Source: Mya arenaria
Taxonomy: Eukaryota > Mollusca > Bivalvia > Myida > Myidae
Assembly (NCBI RefSeq): GCF_026914265.1
Contig: NC_069133.1
Coordinates: 49,536,182 to 49,600,181 of the forward strand
Length of the DNA stretch: 64,000 nucleotides
Direction: 5' to 3'
The position numbers were made by a program, and so were the translations under genes. A model generated the notes under the pieces. It worked only from the letters and a program-made list of their open reading frames with translations. It had not been told where the DNA came from and searched no databases. This document shows positions 37,770-50,896 of this stretch, in pieces. Position 1 is the stretch's first letter. Each line of letters starts with the position of its first letter.

Positions 37770-40700
37770 TCAAGAAGAGTGCTGTGGACAGGAACCCTGG
37801 CCAGCGTAATGTCTCCCAACAGGACCGCTAATCTTCGAGTTACAGTGCATACAGAAACTTGCTTTACAGCTCCAGCACCGCACGTGGTTGTTCTGGTTCT
37901 CTCGGAGGTTCGGTTGCCTGCATGTGACACAATACGCAAGATCGTTCTTAAGTCCGGGATTTGCAGCTAAACGATCTTTGATTTCATTTCCCTAAAAGAG
38001 AAAACAACAAAGTTTGTTAAGTAAGTGTTCCGTTTTATTCATTAATAATAGTTCTATATACCGGTTTGTATAGAAACATAGAGCATTGCCACTGGATTTT
38101 CACTACTCGTCTAGTTTTATTACACTAATTTCCAACTGACCAAGGAACATAACTCATCATTTATTAAAGAACATACTGTACTTATTTTTATGAGAATAAT
38201 TGTTTCAATGGTTAATGGGTTAAAGCCAATATTAAAGCTTTTTGGATTACATGTTCATTGCCTGACAAGGGCTCTCACTAAAGCAAGAGTTATGAGTCTA
38301 GCTACACACACCCATTGTGTGTCACTGGTGACATATTTGTGTGCTTAGATTCATGATAATATCTTAAATCAAAGTTTTGAATAATGAGGAGACTGATTCA
38401 CCTTTACTGAAGCTAGAGGTATGGGCATTGCTACACCATTGTGGTGGGAATATTATGTATTAATCAAGCCGGAGACTCCACCATTATTGAAGCTAGAGGT
38501 ATTGGCATTGCTACACACCCGCATATCGGCACAAGTAAAATGCCTACAATGTGTCTGATTTTCATGTGTTTATCAAGTAACATTTTTTTTGGTATGGCCA
38601 AGCATTTGCAAATCCACCTGGCCACTGGATACTGCTGATGAAAACTTCATTTTGTTTTCTTTGAAAATCTAATCTGTACTTAAATATGTACTGCATTCGG
38701 CATACAGTCAAATCCTGTTGTCTCGAACTCACTTGGTTTGAATTCCTAGTTGGCTGGAACTAGATGTAAAGAACCAATTTCTTTATACTGAAGGTAAACA
38801 ATCCCGCTTGGTTCGTATTTTCCAAGGCTCGAGGTATTTTCCCTGGAGTTCGAGCCAACAAGTTTGACTGTAAAACCTTCCATTAAATTATCAATACAAA
38901 ACATCATCCTACATTCAATATATTTCCCCAATAAAACACCTTACCTGATTTCTGACTCTCTCTCTCCTAGGAGGGGGCACAGGAATATGCATGTAGTCAA
39001 AGTTAAATTGGGCTAAATCTTGGTTGTCGATCATTCGATCTTGTTCAATAGTGAACGTATTACACGCAGGATTGTTTGCAAAGTGGTCATACCCACGTAT
39101 CGGTCGCACACAAACCCAACACATATAACCGCTGCAACTGCCACATGTCACTTTGTTACACCTGTAAAACAATACTTTATTGAAGGGAGATGCATTATGA
39201 TTATGGAATTAAGGTAAACAAAAAAACACACTTGCTACATGCATTATCCACAGAAAACAATAATATAAAAATTGAAATCGATAATTATTAATAACAAATT
39301 ACATTTTTTATTACAATCCTTTGAAAGCATACATTGAATTTTCTTTGAAATACAAGTACTATAAAAGTAAAAATCGCTGCCCAATGGTCATTAAGATCTG
39401 ACATTTTCCTTACTTTTCATCTTAAGAATATGCCTTGGCAAACATTTAAGGCATAGACGGAAAACTGAAAATCTCCATTCTTAAAATTCCAGTGGTAATT
39501 TCAACTACTGTTGAATATTGTCTTAACATTGCTTATCTAAGACCAACATACCCTCCTGTTTTCATAATTGGTGATTTGCACAGGGGACAATTTTTTGTCA
39601 TTTCCAGTATATAGTTGTCACTGCGTTTATTTTCAAGTTTCTTCTCCCTCTCCCGTTTCCGCATTCCTATTGTTACCTCGCCCTTCATTCGCCTTAATTC
39701 AGAATCTGCAGCCTGTTTTTCTCTTTCGGTCCTTGCCTTTTCGCATTCTTCCCCCTACAAAATGTATATAAAAAATAAAACAATAGGTGCATGAGGGCGT
39801 ATGCTCTACTGGCATGGCTTTTTTGGTTACATGTATTTTCAATTTGATCAATTTTAAGGTGCCTTTACCCAGTCATGTAAGAGGGATCTGGCTGGTTTTC
39901 GAAACGAACAACGAAGTCAATATCTAACTAATGTATAAGTAAAGTAAACATTTTAATATAATAAATTGTGAGTTTTGAAAGGGACCATAATTTAAACACG
40001 TAGTGAAAATTTAATTCAAAGACATTTTCTGATGACTATAGAATGATGCTACTGATGCCAACAAGAGTACTGCAGAAACAAGAGCTGTCACAGAGACAGC
40101 GCGCTCGACTATTCAGCCACTTTTCAGTGTAAGGATTGAAAAGTTTTGGCGAAACATGCATGGACCACTGTTAGATTAGATTTCAATGCAATACATGATG
40201 TGCAGAGATAATTATTAACATAAATGTGGTTACATGCATAATTTTAACCAGAATTTTTAAGTGTAATAATAAAGGGCCATTATTTGCAAAACACAGTTAT
40301 CTAACTTGATTATTCAATTAGGTTGGGTGGTTGAATACCATTGTATAAAGTCTCAATGCAAATACATCAAGTAGTTGCTGAGATATTATCCTATGTGTGC
40401 TAACATGCAAGACCTTAACCAGAATTTCTAAGTCGCATAATAAAGGGGCAAACATTATATAATATGAAAGATAGAGTTATCTTACTTAATTAAATAAGAA
40501 GGTTAAATGGTTGGGAGCCTGTGTGTAAAGTTTAAATGCAATACATGATGTATTTGCTGAAGCATTGACTTAAAAGTGGTTACATGCAAAACCTTAACCA
40601 GAATTTCTATGTTGAATAAAAAAGCGGCCATTATTTGAATTTAATGCAAACTAGAGTTATCTTACTTGGTTATTTAAGTAGATTGGATGGTTGAGTACCA

Positions 40701-43700
40701 TTTTATAAAGTCTCAATGCAATTCATCCAGTAGTTGCTGAGATAGTAACCTATGTGTGCTTACATGCAAAACCTTAACCAGAATTTCTAAGTCAAATAAT
40801 AAAGGCCTATTATTTGCATTAAATGCAAACTAGAGTTATCTAACTTGGTTAATTAAGTAGGTTGGATGGTTGGGTACCATTGTATCAAGCCTCAATGCAA
40901 TACCTCAAGCAGTTGCTGAGATATTAACCTATGTGTGCTTGCACGCAAAACCTTAACCAGAATTTCTAAGTCAAATAATAAAGGCCTATTATTTGCATTA
41001 AATGCAAACTAGAGTTATCTAACTTGGTTAATTAAGTAGGTTGGATGGTTGAGTATCATTGTATCAAGTCTCAATGCAATACCTCAAGTAGCTGCTGAGA
41101 TATTAACCTATGTGTGCTTGCACGCAAAACCTTAACCAGAATTTCTAAGTTAAATAATGAAGGCCTATTATTTGCATTAAATGCAAACTAGAGTTATCTA
41201 ACTTGGTTAATTAAGTAGGTCGGATGGTTGAGTACCACTGTATCAAGTCTCAATGCAATACCTCAAGCAGTTGCTGAGATATTAACCTATGTGTGCTTGC
41301 ACGCAAAACCTTAACCAGAATTTCTAAGTCAAATAATAAAGGCCTATTATTTGCATTAAATGCAAACTAGAGTCATCTAACTTGGTTAATTAAGTAGGTT
41401 GGATGGTTGAGTATCATTGTATCAAGTCTCAATGCAATACCTCAAGTAGTTGCTGAGATATTAACCTACATGTAAGTGTGCTTGCACGCAAAACCTTAAC
41501 CAGAATTTCTAAGTTAAATAATAAAGGCCTATTATTTGAATTAAATGCAAACTAGAGTTATCTAACTTGGTTAATTGAGTAGGTTGGATGGTTGAGTACC
41601 ATTGTATCAAGTCTCAATGCAATACCTCAAGTAGTTGCTGAGATATTAACCTATGTGTGCTTGCACGCAAAACCTTAACCAAGTGGTGACGCCGACGCAA
41701 ATGCTTGGGTGAGTAGTATAGCTCTCCTGTTTAGCTCTCATTCTCATGTTGTTTTGTTCTTCAATTGACAAGGGGCATAGCTCTATTACAAATACTAAAG
41801 CCTGAGTTATGACTCGTGCTTTATTTGTGCATATTGACTCTGGGCCTACATGTCTACCAAGTTCCATTCGAATATCTCGAATGGCTTTTCAGTTATTAAT
41901 TGAGGTTTAACATGACAATGCCACTGATGCCCAAGTTGCTGCAGACCATGCCAGATGGAATGACAATACCTAGACCTTTTTATTTGAAAACAAAAATGAC
42001 CTAAAAAAGAACTAGAATTGGTGAAAAGCAATAATAGCATAACATGGACCATGTAAAGCTAAGAAAACATACAGTACCTGATGAGACCGTTCCATGCACA
42101 TAGTACAGAATGTGAACATGCAGTTGAGACAGATGGCCAATGAGAGGTTCTGTTCCGGTTCACAGATTACAGGCTTGTTACAACGCGGGCACCATGTCAC
42201 ATCAGACATCACATTCAGAGCTTTCTGCAACACAAAAAGAACATAGGATGCTTTCAGTAAGCTAGTAAATTTCTTCATGCACGCTGTAATACATTTTTCC
42301 ATGTTACCACATGGGCAACCAGAACAACATCTGGCATCATGTTCTGGGCTTTCTACAAGACAAAAAAGCTAACAGTAAGCCTTTATAACAACAACTTCAA
42401 CAACCTTATGAATTCTTTGTACACACAGTAACTCAAGAATGGTTTGACTTTGAAACATCAGTGGTAGGTTGCCCTTGATCAGTAGATCAGCCCATTTATT
42501 TTTGGTCAATTGGTCAAGGTCAACAGTCTCAGGAAAACATTATCGGCACACTAACTTGAGGATAGTTTGCCCTAGGACCATGAAGCTCCAGTTGTAGGTT
42601 CCTCTTAAGCAGTTTATGACCCTTCAATTATTTTTTGGGCAGGGTGTGGGTATCCGGGTAAGGAGAACAAAATTAAAGGTATCGTCCACAGTTTTATACA
42701 CAGTTCAAAGGGTATACTTTCCTGAAAAGTACATGTATGTGCAAAATAATTGATAATCAATGTATTCTGTCTTAAAATAACCTTAATAATTCTGCCACAT
42801 GTTTCTGACAAAGCGGTGCTCTGAGGCATACTGTTTGACATACAGCTGTTGTTAAATAAAAGTTGATGCTTTTGTATACATAGCTTGATTCTGATAATGC
42901 AGTACTAAATACTTAACATTAAAGTATATATATTATATAGTTTATCTGAAACAAAGTTTGGTTCCTTAGATTATTGTTAATACTGGTAGTTCTTCATTAA
43001 TATTGAACCGTATTCTCTTTACTAGATCTACAGTCATGGGCAATAACTATTTTAACAGAGTCAATTATCCAGACCCTCTGCTTCCCATGTATTTGAAGGT
43101 TTTAATATTTCGCTATATATTTTAAACAATGTTTCATAAGTACATAAAACTCTCCAGGTTGATGGAAAATGAATGTATTTATATACGGTATGCCTATTAA
43201 GATAATATTGATACATTTTAACTTGTAAGAGATGTCACAGAGACAGTGCGCTCAACTATTCCGCTGCATGTTTAAGGATTGCAAAGTTTAAGTCAAACAT
43301 GAATGGATCACTGTAAAATTAGATAAAATTTAAACTGTTTCATAATTTCAAAGTCAAAAAATAAAGTGGCAATTTCTTGCATTACATGCAAGATATAGTG
43401 ATCTAACTTGATTAATTATAAAGGTTGGGTGTTTGGAAGTCTTTGTATAAAGTTTTTATGCAATACATGATGCATTTGCTGAGATATAGACTTAAATGTG
43501 GTTACATGCAAAACCTTTAACCAGAATTTATAAGCTGAATAATAGAGGACCATTATTTGCAAAAATACAGTTATCTAACTTGGTTATTTAAGTAGATTGG
43601 ATGGTTGAGCACTGTTCAATAAAGTCTCAATGCAATACATAAAGAAGTTGCTGAGTTATTAGCGTATATGTGCTTTCATGCAAAACCGTAACCAGAATTT

Positions 43701-46700
43701 CTAAGTCAAATAATAAAGGTCTATAATTTGCATAATATTCAAATTAGAGTTATCTGACTTTATTAATTAAGTACAGGTAGATCATTAGGATTATCTAAAG
43801 CTTCAATGTAAAACATGATGTATTTACTGAGGGCTATTCCAGTAAAACATATAACCCCCAGGGGAAAGGTGATTATTTAAATAGTGTAATGGTGGGTGTC
43901 TTTGTTCTGTAATTTGGACCCCAAAAGGGCAAATTTGCTTCTGTAGGGGGGTGGCATAATTTTAAAGTGCCTTTCCCCAAGGGGTTATATGTTTAAATTG
44001 AATAGCCCTGAGTTAATGAATTGAAATTGCTTACATGCAAAACTGTAACTTAAAGATGTGACATCAACCCAGATGCAAAGGTTAGTAATATAGCTCCACA
44101 TATTCTTCAAATAGTCAAAGCTAAAGACAGCATTTGAAAGATTTTTGATTGAATATGACTTTTTCCACTAAGAAATTGGTCACTTGAATTAGACTTTTTC
44201 CACTAAGATTTTGATCACTTTCAACACTGTAGCCTATGGGAGTATACATAAAAAAAGAATGCATGCTTTCAAACTACGATAAATGCCTCCATTATTATAT
44301 CTCTCCATCAGCGTTTGATTCAACAACAATTGTTCATATGTAAAAAAGTAATAACTTTGACAAAAGGTACAAATACAAATATGTCTATGGGAAATTTGAG
44401 GTTGTGAAAATACTAATGGCCCTTGTGTGTAAACAAAGAAATCAATTCTTACCTGTAAGCTCAAAGAATCAAATCTGTCAAAGTCTTCTTTGCTCAGAAT
44501 CTCCTTTAACACAAACGCTGGTATGTGGCTTTTGCACTCTGACATTGGACACCTTTAAATACACAATATAAATTTGTATAAAATAAAACTCAAATGTGTC
44601 ACCTGTTGAGATCACCCATCATTTTTCTCATCAAGGTCACAAAAAATTGTGACCTATCTACCTCAATTAGGTGTCATCTACTGACTTTGACCAAGGATAT
44701 ACACCCAGTTTGAAAACTCTACACCAAGTTGTTCAAAAGTTACGCTAAGAAGGAAAGTGTATCCCAACCAACGAAGAAAATAATCCCTATGTGTTAGCCA
44801 TGCTTTATGGGTGACACAAAAGCTAATAGCACTGATTTGATACACTAAAGAGGGCCATAACATCAACATGCAAACAACATACATGCATACTGAAACCTCA
44901 AGAAAATTCAGTCAAATGTCATGGTAGTGTTACATCATATAAACAATGTTTGTATTGACAATTACAACTAGCCTATTTCGAAATGAATATTATTGCTACA
45001 TTTAAGAAAGCGAGTGTACGAAACGATCATTAATAAGACAAGGTCCATGAGTATTTGATCAACAGCCCGGTAGGCAAGTTACATTATAGTACACAGATTA
45101 ACCTAATAGTACATACTTAATTGAATATTGTACAGGATGCCACTAATATGAATTTAAACCTAGTCTTTTGTTTATAATGTAGCTTTAATTGGTGATTTTA
45201 AATGCATGGGCATCAAAGCCTTTTTGATTGGGGCCAAAAAAAGGGATATTTGATGAAAAATCTTCCACAGATACTATTTTAAAAACACATATAATAATTA
45301 CATTATTGAGACACTGCCAAATACAAATGTTATTTACATGCAGTTTGTTTCAAAGTGTTTTTGAATGGTAATCTTGATAACTAAGGTTATTTTTTCATCA
45401 CCCACTCATCCCTCCCCCCACCCCCTCTAGAACTTACAAGATGTTAAGAACATTTCCTTCCTTCACAAGTAGCTCACAGTGTGCAGTTAGACATTCCCGG
45501 CACATGAAGTGTCCACACTCGGGAATCAGCACAAACTTTGAACCCTGGCCTTCCTCGTAACATATTTCACAGCACTGGATGTCATTGTAAAACTGGCGCA
45601 GCTCTTCCGCCCTGTTGAATCTAATAACAATATTGGTAAATGGTTAAATGGAGAATGGTTATATTTAAATAATTCAAACAATGTACATGCATATATACAA
45701 TGAAATTTGGTTCCATATACAGTGGAACATGGTTGGCTGGAACTTGCTAGGCTCGAATTACTTGTTGGCTCAAATTGGATGTAAAGGACTGTCTCCTTTA
45801 TACTGAAGGTAAGCATTCCGGCTTGGCTCGATCTGAGGCTCGAGGTATCTTCGCATGTCCCTGGGAGTTCAAGCTAACAGGGTTTGACTGTATATATATA
45901 TATACATCTTTTTTTCGTTAAAAAAGTTCTATATTTTAAAATATTATTTTTATATATACATATGGATATATAAAATGGAACCTTTCAAGGGGAAAAACGA
46001 TCTCAATGTTTGAATTCATGTGGAAAACATTTTTTATATTTATTATAATTTTATAATATTATATTCAAGCACTAAATGACAAACAATATTAACTTTTATT
46101 ATATGCCATAATCCCTTTTATGTGCACTGTTTTAAAAGCAGCAAGAGCACTGTGGGTTTACCATGTGATAAATTACGTGATAAATGCGATGTCAGAAGGC
46201 AGAGCTTTTCTGATTACTTTCCTCAAACACTTCGACAAACTTGTTTCCAAAATATTGTTTTGACAGTGCTCCTTGTTTTGTGGAAGGATTTGTCTAAGTC
46301 TTTTAAGAAACTAATCTCTCAATCAAACTCGGGTAAAAGACCGAAGGCAGGGCTCTGTAAGAAGCGTTAACTGCGCTGTGTTTCATATAAAATGGTGAAG
46401 AAATAGTAATGTTATCTTTGTTTAAAGTCTTCATTCCATTCAATATGTTGCCTTCTAACAGCATTTATGACGTATTATATCAAGTGGTATACACACACTG
46501 AAGACCCACAATTAGAATCACTTACATTGCTTTTAATGTTTGAGATAAAAAAAAAAAAAATTTTTTTTTTTTGAGACCCTTTATTAAACATGTAGAAGCA
46601 TTTTTTACAGACAAGGAACTACCTCATGAGATGTGTTATGATGTCATTTAAGTCCATGGGTTCTACAATGACTCGGCAATCATCTACATCTTGATCCACT

Positions 46701-49700
46701 TCATACGCTGATACATACACATGATCTTCATAGCCTATCAGCCTATGGAAAACAAAACTATTACTTATTCCCTTGACATAAAAAACATGTAAAATGTATT
46801 ACCAATTTCACAATGAATTAATATATTAATATTCAAAGCTATTGGTTATGTTTTCAGTCCATCATATTCAACGTCAATTAACAAAAGATTTTATTGTTTA
46901 CCAATAACCACACTGTGAAATGCATGGCACATAACCTGATTAACCTACATATAACCTACATGTAACCTACAACATATAACCTACATATAACCTGCAACAT
47001 ATAACCTACACATAGCCTACAACATATAACCTCCATATAACCTGCAACATATAACTAACATATAACCAAGTGTTAAGGAAAATAATGCTTTATGTTTAAT
47101 TTAAAACAATCCAGAATCAACTATATCTTATGAAAACTGCTAATGCTAATTACTGCTAATGACTAAGCCTTGATAATGAAAAATATTGAAGACAAATGCG
47201 TACCTTGTCAGGTTTTCCGTCAGCCAATCCATCCATGTGAACAGTATTGACATCCCCCTCCCACCCCCATCTTCCTTCATTTTCTCCCACTGTCCATCCA
47301 GCTCCCGACACACGAGACTGAGCTGGGCGGGAGAGAGCCAAGGGCAGGTAACCACGTAGTCAGGAGCAGTGTGGGAGGGGTAGGTCGGTGGGAGAGAGGC
47401 CTGGATGACTAGAGGGGGAAGGAAGGTTACTGGGAAATTCCAGATAACCCGCTGACCTGTAGAAAAAAACAGAAATAATATGTGATTCCTATCCACGCAG
47501 GCGGAGCAGGATGGGCAGAAGAGTGAAGCAAAATTTCAGATAACCTGCTGACCTAAGGAGAAAGAAATCGTTGTCTATAAAATTACCTTGTTACCAGTCC
47601 TGTTAAATTGCACTCCCAAAACATTATAATATGAAACTTGTATCTTTATACATTAAAATATCATCAGATGGTGCCTTACAGCATGTTTGTTTACCCAGTA
47701 AACCACTGGAAACAATGTCTCTTAGCCAAGTTAATGCATTTCTAGTTCTAAAATGCATTATTTAATAGGAGAAAACCCCAAAACTTTAAATATACTAAAT
47801 CCAAATAGAAGTTACCCCACCACCCAATTAAGACTATATTACTGAAACAAAATATATCTTTCTTGAATAATAAACAAAAGCTATTAAAATATAATATGAG
47901 AAACCGAAACCAAAACAGTATGTATTCACCTGAGTCAGATCTGGCCAGCTGAACACCAGAAGGGGAGGTAACACCATTGGTCGCACCTGTAGACTCACTT
48001 TCCAGTGGTAGGAACACATCTACAGGCACTTTATTTCCATACACGACTGGCACATACAGCTGAAACACAACATACTTACTAGTGCTGGATAATAAGTCAA
48101 ACTTCATATAAGATAATCAAATCAAAATGGAAAACCATAATCAATCATCGAATCGGAAATAATTTTAAGTGTATTTCCAAACTAATTATTGAAAGTAAAA
48201 AAATGCAAATTATTGTTTATTTCAACAATTCCTATATATCATGTGTTATAGACTTTAAAATTAGCCAAACATACTGAATGACAGAAGATAAAGTGAAACT
48301 TGTACGCAAAATCAATACATACAAATAACAAGCATAAATTTAGAGTGATAAACCTAAACACACAAATATAAAATGACTGGTGAGTCCTACAGTGATCAGC
48401 TATCGTCTCATAAGGTAGAAATACAGTGTTTTCTGCACCTTTCTTTCAATTATACACAGTCTACTTCATAAAAACCATTACTTTTATTATAATATATATT
48501 CATCCTTTTCAATAAACTAAAACAATTGTATTTATTGTGATACTCCTTATTTTGGAGTAAGAGTGCATCTTTAAGTAAATTAATCAAGTTTGTTGAATAC
48601 AGATTATGGATGTCAGATCTTAATCGATTATTGCCAATGTTTTGAACCCATCAATAATTATTCCACACTACTCAATCATCATGTCATCTCTCATATATAC
48701 TGTTAACATCTATGGCCATCAAATTGTGAAGAGTTTTTAAAAACTGGAATCATTTTCCAGTACTGCCAATGAAAGTCAAAACAAATCTTGGGCAGTCCCA
48801 TTTAAAGATCATTTCACTACAATATCTGCTTTATCAAATATCCAAAAGAACTCGTTTTCATGTATGTATTTCGAATATGGGTATTAATATCAAATGAGAT
48901 CAAACTGCTTTTTCATTTGGCATATTTAGGCTACGGTATGTGTCTGTTGTACAAAGGTACAGCTTAAAACAATTGCCTCCTTATTCTAATAACTTGTCTT
49001 CAGGGCTCTCACAAGGCTGGAAATTTTGGGAGAAGTGACTTCTCCCTTCAGCCAATTTAGGGAGAAGTGGGGAGACTTTAGGGTGAAGTGATACTTTTCG
49101 TAACACCTGATACAAAAACTATGCCATACCACTCACATAAGTTTATATTCACATTAAAATTGATTGCTATAACTATATAAAATGTTCATTACATAATGTA
49201 TCATTTTTGGCTCAGCAAAAGTGTATTTGTCAATGTCACATAGTTTACCTCCTTATTCTAGTAACTTGTCTTCATATTAAACGTTTGAAGTCCTTAAGAC
49301 AATTGAACACTAAAAATCCAAAATACCTCATGATACTTAGGACAATTGAACATTAAAAATCCAAACTATCTCACAATATCTATAGTTATTTTAGATAATT
49401 TCATGTTTAAAAAGAGGTTTAAAAACAACAATATCAATCTAAGGGAAAGTTTTAACAACTTGAAGGTTATATCTTGCTCTTAGCGTTCAATCCTTACAAA
49501 CCTTCAGCATATTTTGCTGGTCATAAGAAGCTCCATCTTCTCCACTGCCACCAGATCGACTCAAAATCTCAACTCTACTATCTTGTCCCTCATAAATGGA
49601 CAACAGCACCTCTATCTGAATTAAGAAGGGAAATAGAGTTATAACTTACATGTCTTCATATGATAAAGTACTTTTTAAAATAAATGTTTCTAAAAGTTAA

Positions 49701-50896
49701 ACATTCAAGTTTTATTTGCAATTTCAAAATAAAGTTGGCCTAAATCATGTCAAGCAATTTGTTTCAAAATAATCTTTATCAAGACAAAGAATAAAAGAGT
49801 TTAAAAAGGGACTGTTAAATTTGGTCATAAATAACAAACTGATTGTCAATGACATCTGTGTATACATCAAAACAATCAATTTCAATGCATGAGAAAAGTT
49901 ACAGGACCTATATATGTGTACATCTTTAACTGTGATTTTAATATAGAACATGTACAATCAAAACCTGTTGGCTCGATATCGTTTGGCTCAATTTCCTTGT
50001 TCGTTACTAGATGTAAAGGACAGATTTTGTTTTGCTCTGTGTAAACATTCCCTCTTGGCTCAATTTTCGTGAGGCCCTAAATATTTTGGCCGGTCTATGG
50101 GATATTGAGCCAACGAGTTTTTACTGTATGTTGATTTTATTATACAGAAACAATTCAGAATCATGTCTTTTTTTTTTATAAATTTCATGTATTATACTTA
50201 GCATAAGTTTGTATGTCACTTTGCTCCTGTAGTAAAATTGATGAGCATTATTTTGATTGAGAAATTGTTGGAATTAAAGTTTTGCATTGTTCTGTTGAAA
50301 CATAATGTTAGGGTCACAAAATGAAAAGTGAACACTCAAGTTGTTTAATAACTTGTCAGTTTGTTACATATCTCTTTTATTATATACTTGCAGGTGATTT
50401 AAAGAGATTTATCAGTGAAATAAAAAAAATATTTCATTGTTTCAAACAGTGTAATAACAATTTGCTATTTTTCACTTTTTTGCTATTTTTCCTGCTCCCA
50501 CTTTCAAATAAAACTTCAGCCACACAGGGCTGGGACACAATTTCGACGACATCATTTCTGAATGACCTTTCTTTCTGAAAACTACAATTAACTGTCATTT
50601 TGTATCCTTTTTAAGCATATAATAAAAAAAGTGTTTGTTTCAGTGTAAGAAGCGATATATTTGACTTTGTGAACACCAAAAGTAAATATTTCATTCGTGG
50701 CATAAAAATCCTGGCAAGCCAATCATAAAATATAGCTTTTGTAGATCCCTTGGTAAAATATATTGTGATTGTACACTGAAACAAACAGTTATCATCTATA
50801 TCTTACTAAGTTTACCTCTTGTTCTTGTTCCTCTCTATTTTCATCTATTCCTGCTGCAGTCAGCTCGCTTAGCTCTGGTACACCTCCAACAGCCAT
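37770..50896 (-). CDS. RNF14: RNF14-like RBR E3 ubiquitin ligase (RWD-RING1-IBR-RING2 plus extra zinc module), 11 exons
   Basis: Exons (minus strand, in order): 50896-50816, 49615-49502, 48059-47930, 47456-47204, 46742-46623, 45620-45438, 44552-44453, 42224-42078, 39754-39552, 39161-38945, 37991-37770. All introns are GT-AG and phases join into 589 residues with a TGA stop. An N-terminal RWD domain carries LPPTYPS at 130-136. RING1 has C250, C253, C268, H270, C273, C276, C295, C300. IBR has C339, C342, C359, C362, C367, C370, H375, C380. A basic Glu/Lys/Arg linker spans 381-428. RING2 has C432, C435, catalytic C445 in GGCNKVTC, C450, C453, C458, C461, H470, C477. RBR ligases take ubiquitin onto that cysteine before transfer. 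Residues 537-587 add a further C-x2-C-x14-C-x2-C-x4-C-x2-C module. RNF14 identity rests on RWD plus RBR order; the end module is the odd feature. Confidence 0.93.
38268..38540. repeat. Short intronic repeat, ~81-bp spacing
   Basis: GAAGCTAGAGGTAT followed by GGCATTGCTACAC occurs near 38409 and again near 38489 inside intron 10 of the RBR gene. A weaker relative lies near 38290. Confidence 0.6.
38705..38870. mobile_element. Pogo/mariner-like MITE in intron 10
   Basis: The ends are CAGTCAAATCCTGTTGTCTC and, inverted, CAGTCAAACTTGTTGGCTCG, flanked by TA on both sides. The interior has GATGTAAAG and ATACTGAAGGTAA, shared with the copies at 45720 and 49955. TA target sites suggest Tc1/mariner-pogo mobilisation (inferred). 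Confidence 0.8.
40077..41724 (+). mobile_element. Helentron-like element with 179-bp tandem array, intron 8
   Basis: It starts ACAAGAGCTGTCACAGAGAC and ends AGTAGTATAGCTC. The core is about nine tandem units: ATATTAACCTATGTGTGCTT-type markers lie at 40742, 40921, 41100, 41279, 41458 and 41643. The period is 179 bp, with one 6-bp insertion (ACATGTAAG block near 41468). Units at the left are more diverged. After the array comes a GACGCCGACGC motif. The same start and end bound the element at 43228. The Helentron assignment is inferred from this array-in-element layout known from clams and oysters; no Rep/helicase is present, so it is non-autonomous. Confidence 0.75.
43228..44096 (+). mobile_element. 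Helentron-like element, shorter copy, intron 7
   Basis: It has the same start (AAGAGATGTCACAGAGACAG), similar monomers (ACATGCAAAACC, TAACCAGAATTT, GAGTTATCT) and same end (AGTAATATAGCTC) as the element at 40077. It has about four diverged units and is interrupted by a MITE at 43831-44008. Confidence 0.75.
43831..44008. mobile_element. Foldback MITE nested in a tandem-repeat element
   Basis: The inverted ends are GGGCTATTCCAGTAAAACAT and (inverse of the right) GGGCTATTCAATTTAAACAT, each followed by ATAACCCC and GGGGAAAGG. TGA flanks both sides (43828-43830 and 44009-44011), a 3-bp target duplication. It sits inside a repeat monomer, so it is younger than the host array. Confidence 0.85.
45720..45890. 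mobile_element. Pogo/mariner-like MITE in intron 5
   Basis: The ends are CAGTGGAACATGGTTGGCTG and, inverted, CAGTCAAACCCTGTTAGCTT, with TA on both sides. The interior matches the copy at 38705 (GGATGTAAAGGACTG, TATACTGAAGGTAAGC). Confidence 0.8.
46540..46573. repeat. Poly-A/poly-T perfect inverted tract
   Basis: About 13 A are followed at once by about 13 T in intron 5 of the RBR gene, just 3' of exon 5 in gene order. It could be a simple-sequence artefact. Confidence 0.85.
46930..47075. repeat. Minisatellite (ATATAACCTACA)n in intron 4
   Basis: Units of ACATATAACCTACA and ACATATAACCTGCA alternate about nine times, with a higher-order pairing of about 30 bp. It lies wholly within the 461-bp intron 4 of the RBR gene. 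Confidence 0.9.
48289..48574 (+). mobile_element. MITE, intron 2 copy of the 55-kb element
   Basis: It aligns in the same orientation with 55020-55386: ATAAAGTGA start, AAAATCAATACATACA, GAGTGATAAACC, GTGTTTTCTGCACCTTTCTT, TGTATTTATTGTG, GAGTGCATCTTTAA end. The intron copy is about 80 bp shorter. Confidence 0.85.
49012..49100. repeat. GGGAGAAGTG repeat block
   Basis: Within about 90 bp of intron 2, AGAAGTGACTTCTCCC forms a palindrome and GGGAGAAGTG-like words recur three times. It resembles the end of a dispersed repeat. Confidence 0.45.
49955..50126. mobile_element. Pogo/mariner-like MITE in intron 1
   Basis: A third family member: ends CAATCAAAACCTGTTGGCTC and, inverted, CAGTAAAAACTCGTTGGCTC, TA on both sides, interior AGATGTAAAGGACAG. 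Confidence 0.8.
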
